Origin: Photobacterium sp. TLY01
GTDB lineage: Bacteria; Pseudomonadota; Gammaproteobacteria; Enterobacterales; Vibrionaceae
Direction: 5' to 3'
Assembly (NCBI RefSeq): GCF_021432065.1
Contig: NZ_CP090364.1
Span: forward strand, 248,001-312,000
DNA: 64,000 nt
The notes below the pieces were generated by a model, which saw only the letters and a list, made by a program, of their open reading frames with translations, searched no databases and was not told the DNA's origin. Below are positions 21,480 to 30,465 of the stretch, one piece after another. The number at the start of each line of letters is the position of its first letter. Position 1 is the first letter of the stretch. The translations under genes and the position numbers were made by a program.

Positions 21480-22112
21480 TCAGCGTGTGCCGTAAACCAC
21501 GATGGTTTTACCGTGGGCAGAAATCAGGTTCTGCTCTTCCAGCATCTTCAGGATGCGGCCAACGGTTTCACGGGAGCAGCCAACAATCTGACCGATTTCC
21601 TGACGGGTGATTTTGATTTGCATCCCGTCCGGGTGAGTCATCGCATCTGGCTGTTTGGCCAGATTCAGCAGTGTCTGGGCAATACGACCGGTCACATCCA
21701 GGAACGCCAGGTCGCCAACTTTCTGGCTGGTGACTTGCAGACGGCGCGCCATCTGCGCAGACAGGCGCATCAGAATGTCCGGGTTGACCTGAATCAGCTG
21801 GCGGAATTTCTTAAAGGAAATCTCAGCCACTTCACATGGTGTTTTTGCACGAACCCAGGCAGTACGCTCCTGGCCTTCTTCAAACAGGCCAAGCTCACCG
21901 ATGAAGTCGCCCTGGTTGAGGTAGGACAGAATCATCTCTTTGCCTTCTTCGTCCTTGATAAGAACGGCAACGGAGCCTTTAACAATGTAGTAGAGGGTCT
22001 CCGCTTTCTCGCCAGCGTGGATCAGTGTACTCTTTGAAGGGTACTTATGAATGTGGCAATGAGAAAGGAACCACTCCAAGGTTGGATCTGTTTGCGGTTT
22101 ACCTGGAACCAT
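21480..22112 (-). CDS. crp: cAMP receptor protein (catabolite activator)
   Basis: Global transcription factor that binds cAMP and DNA sites of the TGTGA-N6-TCACA type. The 210-residue protein matches Vibrionaceae CRP nearly residue for residue: [19 protein letters not shown], the cAMP pocket [18 protein letters not shown], and the helix-turn-helix [19 protein letters not shown]. The open frame continues 28 codons upstream to a TTG at 22196, but GAGGAAG (22121-22127) and the family N-terminus place the start at 22112. Divergent from yhfA with a good CRP site between them, so it probably controls itself. Confidence 0.97.
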   Translation of the reverse strand: MVPGKPQTDPTLEWFLSHCHIHKYPSKSTLIHAGEKAETLYYIVKGSVAVLIKDEEGKEMILSYLNQGDFIGELGLFEEGQERTAWVRAKTPCEVAEISFKKFRQLIQVNPDILMRLSAQMARRLQVTSQKVGDLAFLDVTGRIAQTLLNLAKQPDAMTHPDGMQIKITRQEIGQIVGCSRETVGRILKMLEEQNLISAHGKTIVVYGTR

Positions 22113-22320
22113 ATTACTAACTTCCTCTGCAGTGTGTTGCCCAACAACGTCATTCCTTGAATTGGTGTTGGGTATAACAATATCATTGTTTGCCAACTAG
22201 GATATTCAGTCAACGGCTGGGCTGCAAGCGCATGTGAACATTCAGTCCAAGAGTTTAACTTTTTTCGGCACGCATTGCTTGATATTGGGTGACGATAAAT
22301 GCACATTTTGGACGCATTAC

Positions 22321-22336
22321 TGTGCACATGATCACA
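22321..22336 (+). promoter_or_regulatory. CRP-binding site in the crp/yhfA intergenic region
   Basis: TGTGC-ACATGA-TCACA matches the CRP consensus at nine of ten arm bases. It lies 50 bases before the yhfA start and about 210 bases before crp. In enterics the same region carries CRP sites used for crp autoregulation and for the divergent transcript. Confidence 0.7.
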
Positions 22337-22386
22337 CAGTTGTGACTTAGTTTTTAAATGCGGGTTTGAGGAGTAAGGAGCATCGC

Positions 22387-22791
22387 ATGCAATCACGTGT
22401 TAAATGGGTAGAAGGTTTGACTTTTGTCGGCCAGTCAAACTCGGGCCACAGTGTGGTCATGGACGGTAACGGCGGCAAAACGGCGCCGAGTCCGATGGAA
22501 CTGGTGCTAATGGCGGCTGGCGGTTGCAGCTCTGTCGATGTGGTTGACGGCCTGAAAAGTGCCGGTCAGGCCATCACCGCCTGTGAAGCCAACATCACCT
22601 CAGAGCGCCGCGAGCAGGCACCGCGTTATTTCACCTCCGCCAATCTGCATTTCGTGGTGACCGGTCATGATCTGGATGACGCGCTGGTGGCCAAAGCGGT
22701 TGGTGATTCGCTGGAAAAATACTGCTCTGTGTGCCTGATGCTGGGTAAAGGGGTCACCCTGACCCATTCTTATGAAATCGTCGCCGCTTAA
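22387..22791 (+). CDS. yhfA: OsmC/Ohr family protein YhfA
   Basis: Member of the OsmC/Ohr superfamily, whose peroxiredoxin members reduce organic peroxides with two conserved cysteines. The 134-residue protein matches E. coli YhfA from the first residue ([13 protein letters not shown]). Cys47 (MAAGGCSS) and Cys113 (EKYCSVCLM) are at the family positions; the physiological substrate of YhfA is not established. TAAGGAG at 22374-22380 chooses the ATG at 22387 over an upstream in-frame codon at 22366. Divergent from crp. Confidence 0.92.
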   Translation: MQSRVKWVEGLTFVGQSNSGHSVVMDGNGGKTAPSPMELVLMAAGGCSSVDVVDGLKSAGQAITACEANITSERREQAPRYFTSANLHFVVTGHDLDDALVAKAVGDSLEKYCSVCLMLGKGVTLTHSYEIVAA

Positions 22792-22844
22792 GGGTGGTTC
22801 GGGAAAGCCGTACCGGTTTTCCCACTTATTTTTCGGTGAGCAGT

Positions 22845-23066
22845 ATGATCGTTCCCTGGCAAGAATTAGACCCCGAGACACTCAATAACCTGATCGAGCA
22901 TTTTGTGCTGCGTGAAGGCACGGATTATGGCGACCGGGAGCTGAGTCTGGCCCAGAAAGTGGCCAAAGTCAGACAGCAACTGGATAACGGAGAGGCAGTG
23001 ATTCTGTTCTCGGAACTGCACGAAACGGTTGATATTAAACTGCGCCGGTCACTTCGCACAGAATAA
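22845..23066 (+). CDS. yheU: UPF0270 family protein YheU
   Basis: Small soluble conserved protein, 73 residues, starting [18 protein letters not shown] and containing [13 protein letters not shown], the hallmark of YheU. No biochemical role is established. The frame extends upstream to 22794, but the family start and GGTGAG at 22835-22840 place it at 22845. It lies between yhfA and prkB, as in related genomes. Confidence 0.9.
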   Translation: MIVPWQELDPETLNNLIEHFVLREGTDYGDRELSLAQKVAKVRQQLDNGEAVILFSELHETVDIKLRRSLRTE

Positions 23067-23192
23067 AGCTGCCATAATGAAAAGCGGCAGCAGAAAACGG
23101 AAGCTGGCGCTGACTGGCAGGGCTGCAAGCTTGACTGCTTGCATTCACCCTGTTAATAACTGATTCCGTTAGGATTAACGACAAGGTATGTC

Positions 23193-24062
23193 ATGTCTGC
23201 AAAACACCCGATCATTGCAGTAACAGGTTCCTCCGGAGCAGGGACGTCCACCACCTCGGAAGCCTTCCGTAAAATGTTTAACATGCTGAACATTCATGCG
23301 GCCTGGCTGGAAGGAGACAGTTTCCACCGGTTCACCCGACCTGAAATGGATGTGGAGATCCGCAAAGCCAAAGAGCAAGGCCGTCATATCAGCTATTTTG
23401 GCCCGCAGGCCAACGATTTTGCTCAGTTGGGCAACTTTTTCCGCCAGTATGGCGAAGATGGCAGCGGCAAGTTTCGCCGTTACCTGCACACCTTTGACGA
23501 GGCGGTGCCCTATAACCAAATGCCGGGTACATTCACCCCCTGGCAGGATCTGCCGGAAAATACTGATCTGCTGTTTTATGAAGGGCTCCATGGCGGTGTT
23601 GTGGACGGCGATGTCAACGTGGCGCAGCATGTCGATTTGCTGATTGGCATGGTGCCGATTGTCAACCTGGAATGGATCCAGAAAATCGTCCGCGATACCC
23701 GGGATCGCGGCCATTCCCGTGAGGCGGTGATGGAGTCGATTGTCCGCTCAATGGATGATTACCTCAATTACATCACGCCACAGTTTTCCCGGACCCATAT
23801 CAACTTTCAGCGGGTGCCGACCGTGGATACCTCAAATCCGGTCAGTGCCAAAGCGATCCCCAGTCTGGACGAGAGTTTTGTGGTGATCCGTTTTCGCGGT
23901 ATCAAGAACGTGGATTTCCCCTATCTGCTGGCGATGATCCAGGGCTCTTTTATGTCGCGCCACAATACATTGGTGGTGCCGGGCGGTAAAATGAGCTTTG
24001 CAATGGAGCTGATCATGCGACCGCTGATCCAGCAATTGATTGATACCGGTAAGATAGGTTAA
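23193..24062 (+). CDS. prkB: Phosphoribulokinase-like protein PrkB
   Basis: 289-residue P-loop kinase of the phosphoribulokinase/uridine kinase family. It follows E. coli PrkB along its whole length (MSAKHPIIAVTGSSGAGT; GRHISYFGPQANDF; LFYEGLHGGVV; VDTSNPVSAKAIPSLDES). The P-loop reads GSSGAGTST, without the usual lysine, as in other PrkB proteins. There is no RuBisCO in the window, so a Calvin-cycle role is unlikely; the substrate is uncertain. Confidence 0.9.
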   Translation: MSAKHPIIAVTGSSGAGTSTTSEAFRKMFNMLNIHAAWLEGDSFHRFTRPEMDVEIRKAKEQGRHISYFGPQANDFAQLGNFFRQYGEDGSGKFRRYLHTFDEAVPYNQMPGTFTPWQDLPENTDLLFYEGLHGGVVDGDVNVAQHVDLLIGMVPIVNLEWIQKIVRDTRDRGHSREAVMESIVRSMDDYLNYITPQFSRTHINFQRVPTVDTSNPVSAKAIPSLDESFVVIRFRGIKNVDFPYLLAMIQGSFMSRHNTLVVPGGKMSFAMELIMRPLIQQLIDTGKIG

Positions 24063-24070
24063 GCGAGATA

Positions 24071-24104
24071 AAATAACGCCTGAGTTCAGGCGTTATTTTT
24101 TTTA
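24071..24104. terminator. Bidirectional terminator between prkB and yheT
   Basis: AAATAACGCCTGA (24071-24083) and TCAGGCGTTATTT (24086-24098) form a long stem flanked by a run of T on the plus strand and A on the other. It serves the convergent genes prkB and yheT and reaches into the yheT 3' end. Confidence 0.9.
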
Positions 24105-25073
24105 TGCGCCCAGTTTATCCCGAAACCAGGCCGGCACTGTGTGATCCAGCCAGAAGACCGGTTCCCGCCAGGTGCCGCTGATAAAGCCGACGTGGCCGCC
24201 ATGTCGGGTCAGATGATAATCAATGTGCGCTGGCAGAGGCTGTCTGGGGATCACGGCCTCAGTCATAAAAGGGTCATCGGCAGCATGAATCACCCGCAGT
24301 GGCGTTTTCACCTGAGACAGCTTACCCAGCCCGCTACAGCGCTGGTAATAGTCCTCTGCATTACTGAAACCGTGTAAGGGTGCAGTGACGGCATCGTCAA
24401 ACTGGCGCAGCGAACGGAGCGCTGTGATCTGCTCACTCTGAAATGGCAGTACCTCGGGTAAGACGGCCATTTTTTTCAGCATATTCTTCTTCATGGAACC
24501 CAGCAGGTAACGCTGGTAGACCCGCGAAAATCCTTGCTGTATCCGGTCGGAACAGGCCGCCAGATCCAAAGGTGGTGAGATGACCTGAGCGGCAGTAAGC
24601 TCAGAGACTTCACCGGTTTCAGCAAGATAATTGACCAGCATATTTCCCCCCAGTGAGACACCGACGGCCAGCAGCGGATTGTGAGGAAAACGTTCCCGAA
24701 GATGCCGGATGAAGAAGGTGGCATCTGAGGTTTCCCCTGAATGATAGCTTCTCGGCTGGCGGTTCACTTCGCCGCTGCAGCCGCGAAAATGCATCATCAC
24801 GCCCAGCCAGCCCTGCTGCCTGGCAGCAAACAGCAGGCTGTGGGCGTAGGGGCTGCGAAAACTGCCTTCCAGACCGTGAAAGAGGATCATGACAGGGCTC
24901 TGTGCCGGGTGGTGAGAGGGCGTATCGGTCCAGACCAGATCGAGGAAATCATCATCCGGGGTCAGAATACGCTCTGTTAGCGGCTCGAACTGCGCCTGAC
25001 GGCGAATCATCCGCGGCAGAATGGTTTGTAGATGGGCGTTACGCAGGCCAGCGGCAGGCTCAAAATGATACAT
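24102..25073 (-). CDS. yheT: Alpha/beta-hydrolase YheT
   Basis: Predicted hydrolase of the YheT/ABHD1-3 group, 323 residues. Visible: FHGLEGSFRSPYAHS (oxyanion region), MHFRGCSGEVNRQPRSYHSGET, nucleophile elbow GVSLGGN (Ser), DDPF (acid) and HGGHVGF (His). The substrate is unknown, probably an ester or lipid. GAGGAAG at 25080-25086 precedes ATG 25073; the GTG at 25088, which overlaps the upstream gene stop, lacks a ribosome binding site. It follows the MocR-type regulator in the same direction. Confidence 0.88.
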   Translation of the reverse strand: MYHFEPAAGLRNAHLQTILPRMIRRQAQFEPLTERILTPDDDFLDLVWTDTPSHHPAQSPVMILFHGLEGSFRSPYAHSLLFAARQQGWLGVMMHFRGCSGEVNRQPRSYHSGETSDATFFIRHLRERFPHNPLLAVGVSLGGNMLVNYLAETGEVSELTAAQVISPPLDLAACSDRIQQGFSRVYQRYLLGSMKKNMLKKMAVLPEVLPFQSEQITALRSLRQFDDAVTAPLHGFSNAEDYYQRCSGLGKLSQVKTPLRVIHAADDPFMTEAVIPRQPLPAHIDYHLTRHGGHVGFISGTWREPVFWLDHTVPAWFRDKLGA

Positions 25074-25084
25074 CGGCTTCTTCC

Positions 25085-26485
25085 TCACAGCGGAAAATCA
25101 GGATATGGCTCCTGAGCCAGCAGCTCAGCCAGGATCGCCAGACCTTGTTCAAGTTTATCATGACTGTGCGGCGCGCTGACGGCCAGACGCACGGCCTGGG
25201 GGATCGTCGAGCCGGGCGGCGTAAACAGCTCGGCTGATTTGACGATCACGTCTCTCGCTTCGGCGGCCGAGACAAAGTCGCTCAAGCGCCAGTGGTCGGG
25301 CAGCGTGAGCCAGGCGTGGAAACTCTGTGCGTGATGTTGAATGTGATAGGGTTGCAGATAGCGCTCGAGCAACAACTTTCGCTGCCCCATATCTTGCCGG
25401 ATCGTGGTTAACAGCCGGTCGGCATCGCCCTGACGGATCAGTTCGCAGGCCAGGGCACTGAGCAGCGGGCTGATCATCAGGCAGTGATGGTGCAGCGCTG
25501 TGTTCAGTCGGTCCTGATATTTGCCCGGCACCTGGATATACCCCAGCCGCAATCCCGGGGCGAGGCATTTCGACAGGCTGCCGAAGTGGATCACCTGTTC
25601 ACGGTCGAGATTGACCAGCGGCGGCGGGGCGTCGACCGGCAGCAGGCCATTGACATCATCTTCAATCACCAGCACCTGATGACGGCGGCATACCGCCAGA
25701 ATCGCTTCGCGCCTTTCCCGGCTCATGGTGGCGGTGGTCGGATTTTGCAGCGTCGGTGTGCAGTAAAGCATCCGGGGCTGATACAGGCGGCAGGCTGCGT
25801 CCAGACTCTCAGGGATCAGCCCTTGCTCGTCCATCTCGACCGCTTTGACATTGAGTTGCATCTGGCGGGCCAGCCCGAGAAAACCGGGATAAACCAGGTT
25901 CTCCGTCAGCAAAGTATCGCCGCTGCGGCAGAATACAGACAGTACCAGCTGAATGGCATGCTGCGCCCCGGAGGTGAAATGCATCCGCGTCGGATCGATC
26001 TCAATGCCATGGCGGTTCAGCCAGTGGCAAATCATGTCTCTGTGTTCACTCAGTCCTTGCGGAGCCTGATACAGCATCAGGTGGTTGAGCTGTTCGGCCT
26101 GCTGCGAGAGCGTCTGCATGGCCTGGGCCAGCGGTGCTGAGCGGTCGACATAAGGCGGGATGTTATAGCCCAGATTGCACTCATCCGGTGTCTGCGTGGG
26201 GTAACTGAACACCCAGCCCGGGCGGTGACTCGGACAGACGTATGTGCCGGCGCCCACTCTGGCTTCCAGCAGTCCCCGGCGTTCAGCTTCGGCATAGGCG
26301 CGGGTAATGGTCCCGACGGTCACTCCCAGCGTATCGGCCATGGCTCTGTGTGTCGGCAGCTTATCACCGGGGGCCAACTGGCCGGATTCAATCAGATGTG
26401 CCAGGGTCTCGGCCAGACGGCGGTATTTGGGTAGCCCGTCTTCCCCCCGAGCGAAAAAATCTTGCTGAATTGTCTCGATTGTCAT
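25085..26485 (-). CDS. MocR-type regulator (GntR DNA-binding domain fused to aminotransferase-like domain)
   Basis: 466-residue transcription factor. Residues about 10-80 form a GntR winged helix (KYRRLAETLAHLIESGQL; GVTVGTITRAYAEAERRGLL), and about 110-460 a fold-type I aminotransferase domain with the PLP lysine in GSLSKCLAPGLRLGY. Such proteins sense PLP and an amino-compound ligand. It diverges from a LysE-family exporter, its likely target, and a perfect inverted repeat lies between them. Ligand unknown. Confidence 0.9.
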   Translation of the reverse strand: MTIETIQQDFFARGEDGLPKYRRLAETLAHLIESGQLAPGDKLPTHRAMADTLGVTVGTITRAYAEAERRGLLEARVGAGTYVCPSHRPGWVFSYPTQTPDECNLGYNIPPYVDRSAPLAQAMQTLSQQAEQLNHLMLYQAPQGLSEHRDMICHWLNRHGIEIDPTRMHFTSGAQHAIQLVLSVFCRSGDTLLTENLVYPGFLGLARQMQLNVKAVEMDEQGLIPESLDAACRLYQPRMLYCTPTLQNPTTATMSRERREAILAVCRRHQVLVIEDDVNGLLPVDAPPPLVNLDREQVIHFGSLSKCLAPGLRLGYIQVPGKYQDRLNTALHHHCLMISPLLSALACELIRQGDADRLLTTIRQDMGQRKLLLERYLQPYHIQHHAQSFHAWLTLPDHWRLSDFVSAAEARDVIVKSAELFTPPGSTIPQAVRLAVSAPHSHDKLEQGLAILAELLAQEPYPDFPL

Positions 26486-26574
26486 GGTGACAATAAATCC
26501 TTTGATCGCAAATCTTCCTCTTGATAGTCTGCATTTTGACCACTTTGGTGGGAATAAAGCAAGTGTAAATTAAA

Positions 26575-26590
26575 ATTGTACCGATACAAT
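26575..26590. promoter_or_regulatory. Candidate operator between MocR regulator and LysE exporter
   Basis: ATTGTA (26575-26580) and TACAAT (26585-26590) are exact inverted repeats around CCGA, lying 24 bases before the exporter start and 90 before the regulator. Symmetry and position suit a binding site for the adjacent MocR protein. Seen in sequence; binding is inferred. Confidence 0.6.
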
Positions 26591-26614
26591 CGGGTGTGAA
26601 TCACGGAGTGGCAG

Positions 26615-27217
26615 ATGAACCTGGAATGGCAATTTTTGATCTCACTGGCCGCATTTGCGGCCACGATGACCGGAACTCCCGGACCGAACAATATGATGGT
26701 GACAGCCTCGGGGGCCAATTTTGGCTACTGGCGTACTGTGCCGCACATGCTGGGCATCGGCGGGGGGCTGGTGAGTATGATTCTGCTGGTGGCGGCTGGG
26801 CTGGGGGTGCTTTTTGAGCGCTACCCTGTGTTGCATGAAGCCCTGCGCTGGCTTGGCAGTGCCTATTTACTGTATCTGGCCTGGAAGATTGCTGCTGCCG
26901 GAGGAAGGCTGCAGACCGAAGACAGTGATGCCAGACCGATGTCGTTTTTCGCCGCGGCCTTGTTTCAGTATGTGAACCCTAAAGCCTGGATGATGTCGGT
27001 GACGGCAATCAGTACCTTTACCATGAGCGGGGAAGGCTACTGGGGGTCTGCGGCGGCGGTGGCCCTGATTTTCTTTGTGGTGGGCTTTCCCTGCGTCTCA
27101 CTCTGGGCCGGATTCGGCACTATGATTGGCCGTTGGCTGAATCAGCCGAAAGCCAGACAGATTTTCAATCTGGTGATGGGCGCGCTGACCGCGGGTTGTG
27201 TGGTGATGATATGGTAA
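26615..27217 (+). CDS. LysE family amino-acid/homoserine exporter
   Basis: Inner-membrane exporter of the LysE/RhtB family, 200 residues with about six predicted membrane helices. The family signature TGTPGPNNMMVTASG lies at residues about 19-33, followed by GYWRTVPHMLGIGGG and QYVNPKAWMMS. ACGGAG at 26603-26608 precedes the ATG. Divergent from the MocR regulator. The substrate cannot be read from the sequence; homoserine, cysteine or another small amino acid is possible. Confidence 0.88.
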   Translation: MNLEWQFLISLAAFAATMTGTPGPNNMMVTASGANFGYWRTVPHMLGIGGGLVSMILLVAAGLGVLFERYPVLHEALRWLGSAYLLYLAWKIAAAGGRLQTEDSDARPMSFFAAALFQYVNPKAWMMSVTAISTFTMSGEGYWGSAAAVALIFFVVGFPCVSLWAGFGTMIGRWLNQPKARQIFNLVMGALTAGCVVMIW

Positions 27218-27259
27218 GGCAGCCAGGCTGCCTTGTTCATGCTGTGTTTCCCGCGCTGG

Positions 27260-27733
27260 TCAGCCGCGGATCGCTGTGGTCAGGCTGCCGGCATTCAGCT
27301 GCTGGCAGTACTGAGCCAGATTGTCGGCAGGTGGCGGCAGCGCTGCTCTGGCCTGTTGTGCCTGATGGTTCAGACAGCGGATCAGATCCTGCTGCTGGTT
27401 TTGCTCCAGCAGCAGCTCAAAGTCCAGCATTTGCTGGTAGCCTGGCTGGTCGAGCTGAGGTTTCAGCGCGCGGCGCAGATGACGGTAGGCTGTCAGTTGG
27501 CCGTCGCTCGCGGTCAGCGCTTTATTGAGCTGGCGGATCTCTGTTTCTGATAAGGGATACTGCTGGCTGTCCAGCCAGAGCAGTAACAAGGCCAGATTGA
27601 CGTTCCCCTGAAAATCGTCCTGAAGCTGCAGGCAGGCCTGGCTGACCCCGCCCAGACTGTAGTGCTGCAGGCAAAAACGCCAGAACTGATCCGGCTGAAA
27701 AGGCTGGCCGGCATAGTGTTCAGAATTTGGCAT
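27260..27733 (-). CDS. TIGR02444 family protein
   Basis: 157-residue conserved protein that commonly lies behind yheS in Vibrionaceae and relatives. The N-terminal FWRFCLQHYSLGGVSQACLQLQD block is the family signature, and the rest is predicted all-helical. There is no known function. It overlaps the 3' end of yheS by 14 bases, so it is translated from the same message. Confidence 0.8.
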   Translation of the reverse strand: MPNSEHYAGQPFQPDQFWRFCLQHYSLGGVSQACLQLQDDFQGNVNLALLLLWLDSQQYPLSETEIRQLNKALTASDGQLTAYRHLRRALKPQLDQPGYQQMLDFELLLEQNQQQDLIRCLNHQAQQARAALPPPADNLAQYCQQLNAGSLTTAIRG

Positions 27734-29648
27734 TGAAGTCCTGCTCCATCGTTTCTAACTGCTCGTGCAGTTCCATCCATTCCATTTCAACCTCTTCCAA
27801 AGCGGCTTTTGCCTGGCTCTGATCAAGCAGTGTCTGGTTGAGTTGAGTTTTGTTGTCCGCTTCATAGATGCTGGGATCAGACAAGGCGGCTTCCGCTGTC
27901 GCCAGCGACTGGCCGAGTTTTTCCATCTTAGCTTCCAGTTTTTCAACCTGTTTACGCAGCGGCGCAGTCTGTTTGCGGAATTCCGCCTCCAGACGTTTGA
28001 GCTCTTTGCGGGAAGCCGCGCTGTTATCTTTACTGACGGTGTCCGGCTTGCTGGCCTGCTGCTCGCGGCGCTCGGTGCGCTGCTGCTCCGCCAGCCATTT
28101 GTGGTAATCATTGAGATCGCCATCAAACGGTTCGACTTTTTTGTCGTGCACCAGATACAAATCATCCGTGGTGGCGCGCAGCAGATAACGATCGTGGCTG
28201 ACGATGACCATCGCCCCTTCAAAGGACTGCAGGGCCAGCGTCAGCGCCTGACGCATGTCGAGATCCAAGTGGTTGGTCGGTTCATCCAGCAGCAGCAGGT
28301 TCGGGCGCTGCCAGACAATCAGTGCCAGAACCAGACGGGCTTTTTCTCCCCCGGAAAAGGGGCCAACCAGATCCAGTGCCTTGTCGCCTTTGAAGCCAAA
28401 ACTGCCGAGGTAGTCACGCAGTTGCTGTTCTGTCGCTTCCGGTGCCAGGCGGTTCATGTGCTGCAGTGGGGTTTCATCCAGGCGCAGGGTTTCCAGCTGG
28501 TGCTGGGCAAAATAACCGATTTTCACCCCTTGCGAGTAAGTCAGCTCACCGGCCTGCACCGCCAGTTCACCTGAAAGTAATTTGATCAGGGTGGATTTAC
28601 CGGCACCGTTACGGCCCAGCAGACCAATTCGGCTGCCCGGTACCAGATTAAGGCGGATCTTATCCAGGATCGATGTCTCACCATAACCGGCTGCGACCTG
28701 ATCCATCATCATAATCGGGTTGGGCAGTGAATCCGGCTCGCGGAATTCAAAGCTGAACGGGTTGTCGAACTGGGCGGGCAGTACCTTTTCCAGACGCTCC
28801 AGCGCCTTGATCCGGCTTTGCGCCTGACGGGCTTTACTGGCTTTATAGCGAAAGCGATCGATATAAGACTGCATGTGCGACATTTGCTTTTGCTGCTTCT
28901 GATACATCGACTGCTGCAGGATCAGTTTTTCCGCCCGCTGGTTCTCAAATGACGAGTAATTGCCCGTGTATTCATTCAGCCGCTGATTTTCGACATGAAT
29001 AATGCGGTTGACGACCGGGTCAAGGAAATCGCGGTCATGGGAAATCAGAACCAGAGTGCCCCGGTAATTTTGCAGCCATTTTTCCAGCCACAAGACGGCA
29101 TCCAGATCCAGGTGGTTGGTGGGTTCGTCGAGCAGCAGCAGATCTGAGCGGCACAGCAAGGCCTGCGCCAGATTAAGACGCATCCGCCAGCCACCGGAAA
29201 ACTGAGTCAGGTTCCAGTCCATCTGAGCCTGAGAAAAGCCCAGGCCATCGAGCAGCTCGGACGCCCGGGCTTTGATGCTGTAACCGCCAATCGCGTCGAT
29301 CTGGTCGTGCAGCAGGGCAACCTTGTTACCGTCATCGGCCAGCTCTGCCGCCTGCAGTGCCTGTTCCAGCTGGCGGTATTCGCGGTCACCGTCAATCACA
29401 TAATCCAGTGCGGTGCGTGCTAAAGCCGGTGTTTCCTGGGCCACCCAGGCCAGCTCCCAGTGCGACGGGACAGCATGTTGCCCGGCATCAACGGTCAGCT
29501 CGTTTTTGATCAGCGCAAACAGCGTAGATTTCCCGCAGCCATTCTTGCCCACCAGTCCGACTTTATCGCCAGGATGAATAGTGGCTGTTGCCTGATCCAA
29601 AAGGACATTTCCGCCCCTGAGTAATTGAATATCAGAAAAAGTGATCAT
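27720..29648 (-). CDS. yheS: ABC-F family ATPase YheS
   Basis: 642-residue soluble ABC-F protein with two nucleotide-binding domains and no membrane segments; family members act on the ribosome. Domain 1: Walker [10 protein letters not shown] (about residues 35-43), signature [15 protein letters not shown], Walker [14 protein letters not shown]. Interdomain linker about 215-315. Domain 2: Walker [10 protein letters not shown], signature [27 protein letters not shown] charged coiled-coil C-terminus follows (about 545-640). Faces away from kefG. Confidence 0.94.
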   Translation of the reverse strand: MITFSDIQLLRGGNVLLDQATATIHPGDKVGLVGKNGCGKSTLFALIKNELTVDAGQHAVPSHWELAWVAQETPALARTALDYVIDGDREYRQLEQALQAAELADDGNKVALLHDQIDAIGGYSIKARASELLDGLGFSQAQMDWNLTQFSGGWRMRLNLAQALLCRSDLLLLDEPTNHLDLDAVLWLEKWLQNYRGTLVLISHDRDFLDPVVNRIIHVENQRLNEYTGNYSSFENQRAEKLILQQSMYQKQQKQMSHMQSYIDRFRYKASKARQAQSRIKALERLEKVLPAQFDNPFSFEFREPDSLPNPIMMMDQVAAGYGETSILDKIRLNLVPGSRIGLLGRNGAGKSTLIKLLSGELAVQAGELTYSQGVKIGYFAQHQLETLRLDETPLQHMNRLAPEATEQQLRDYLGSFGFKGDKALDLVGPFSGGEKARLVLALIVWQRPNLLLLDEPTNHLDLDMRQALTLALQSFEGAMVIVSHDRYLLRATTDDLYLVHDKKVEPFDGDLNDYHKWLAEQQRTERREQQASKPDTVSKDNSAASRKELKRLEAEFRKQTAPLRKQVEKLEAKMEKLGQSLATAEAALSDPSIYEADNKTQLNQTLLDQSQAKAALEEVEMEWMELHEQLETMEQDFNAKF

Positions 29649-29889
29649 CGCCTGTTACTACCGGCTGTTGCCGCTCCACAACAAATAGGTTTCTGGTGCG
29701 GCAGTCTATACTAAACCTCGGTCAACTGCGAACAAGGCCGGAGTCCCGGGAACGGGCAGCGATGTATTTTGCTGTTGAAATCTCAGGAATTAAGCGATCT
29801 TTTGGCGCAATAATTCGGTATGATGTTTCAAGAGCCGGGACATCCCGTGAATGCTCATGATGTTACTCAGGGAAATGAGGATCAGGCCT

Positions 29890-30465
29890 ATGGAGCACGC
29901 CCCACCACGTATTCTGCTGATTTACGCGCATCCGGACCCCGATGCGTCGGTTGCCAATAAAGCCATGCTCTCTGCGGTGGCGAATCTGCCTCATGTGACG
30001 TTCCACGACCTGTACGGCAAGTATCCGGACTTTTTTATCGATATTACCTATGAGCGTGCCTTGCTGGCCCAGCATGATATTTTGGTTTTTCAGCATCCTT
30101 TATATATGTATTCCTGTCCGTCTTTGCTCAAAGAATGGATCGATGTGGTGCTCAGCAAAGGGTTTGCTCACGGGGATGGCCGGGCAACCAAGGGCAAATA
30201 CTGGCGTTCAGTGATCACCACGGGCGGGGCGGCGGAAGCTTATACACCGGACGGGTATAACCGCAGTAGCGTGGACGATATCCTCAAGCCGTTTGAACTG
30301 ACCGCTGAGCTGTGCCAGATGCACTGGATACCACCTCTGGTGCTGCACTGGGCGCGGCGGGTACCGGATGCCGAACGGCGCGAACATGCACAGTTGTACC
30401 GGGAGTGGCTGAACGCGCCACTGGCCGGCGTCGACGCGGGCCGGGAGAAGCGTTATGGCGTCTGA
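29890..30465 (+). CDS. kefG: KefB ancillary protein KefG
   Basis: Flavodoxin-fold quinone-reductase-like subunit (191 residues) that activates the KefB potassium efflux system. Motifs: [61 protein letters not shown] and [15 protein letters not shown]. Several upstream in-frame ATGs exist from 29851; the start at 29890 aligns with E. coli KefG and has GAGG nine bases before it. It overlaps kefB by 11 bases. Confidence 0.93.
   Translation: MEHAPPRILLIYAHPDPDASVANKAMLSAVANLPHVTFHDLYGKYPDFFIDITYERALLAQHDILVFQHPLYMYSCPSLLKEWIDVVLSKGFAHGDGRATKGKYWRSVITTGGAAEAYTPDGYNRSSVDDILKPFELTAELCQMHWIPPLVLHWARRVPDAERREHAQLYREWLNAPLAGVDAGREKRYGV

Noticed and set aside
22113-22196. 28-codon N-terminal extension of CRP
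   Set aside because: The start would be TTG without a ribosome binding site, while GAGGAAG sits before the family start at 22112.
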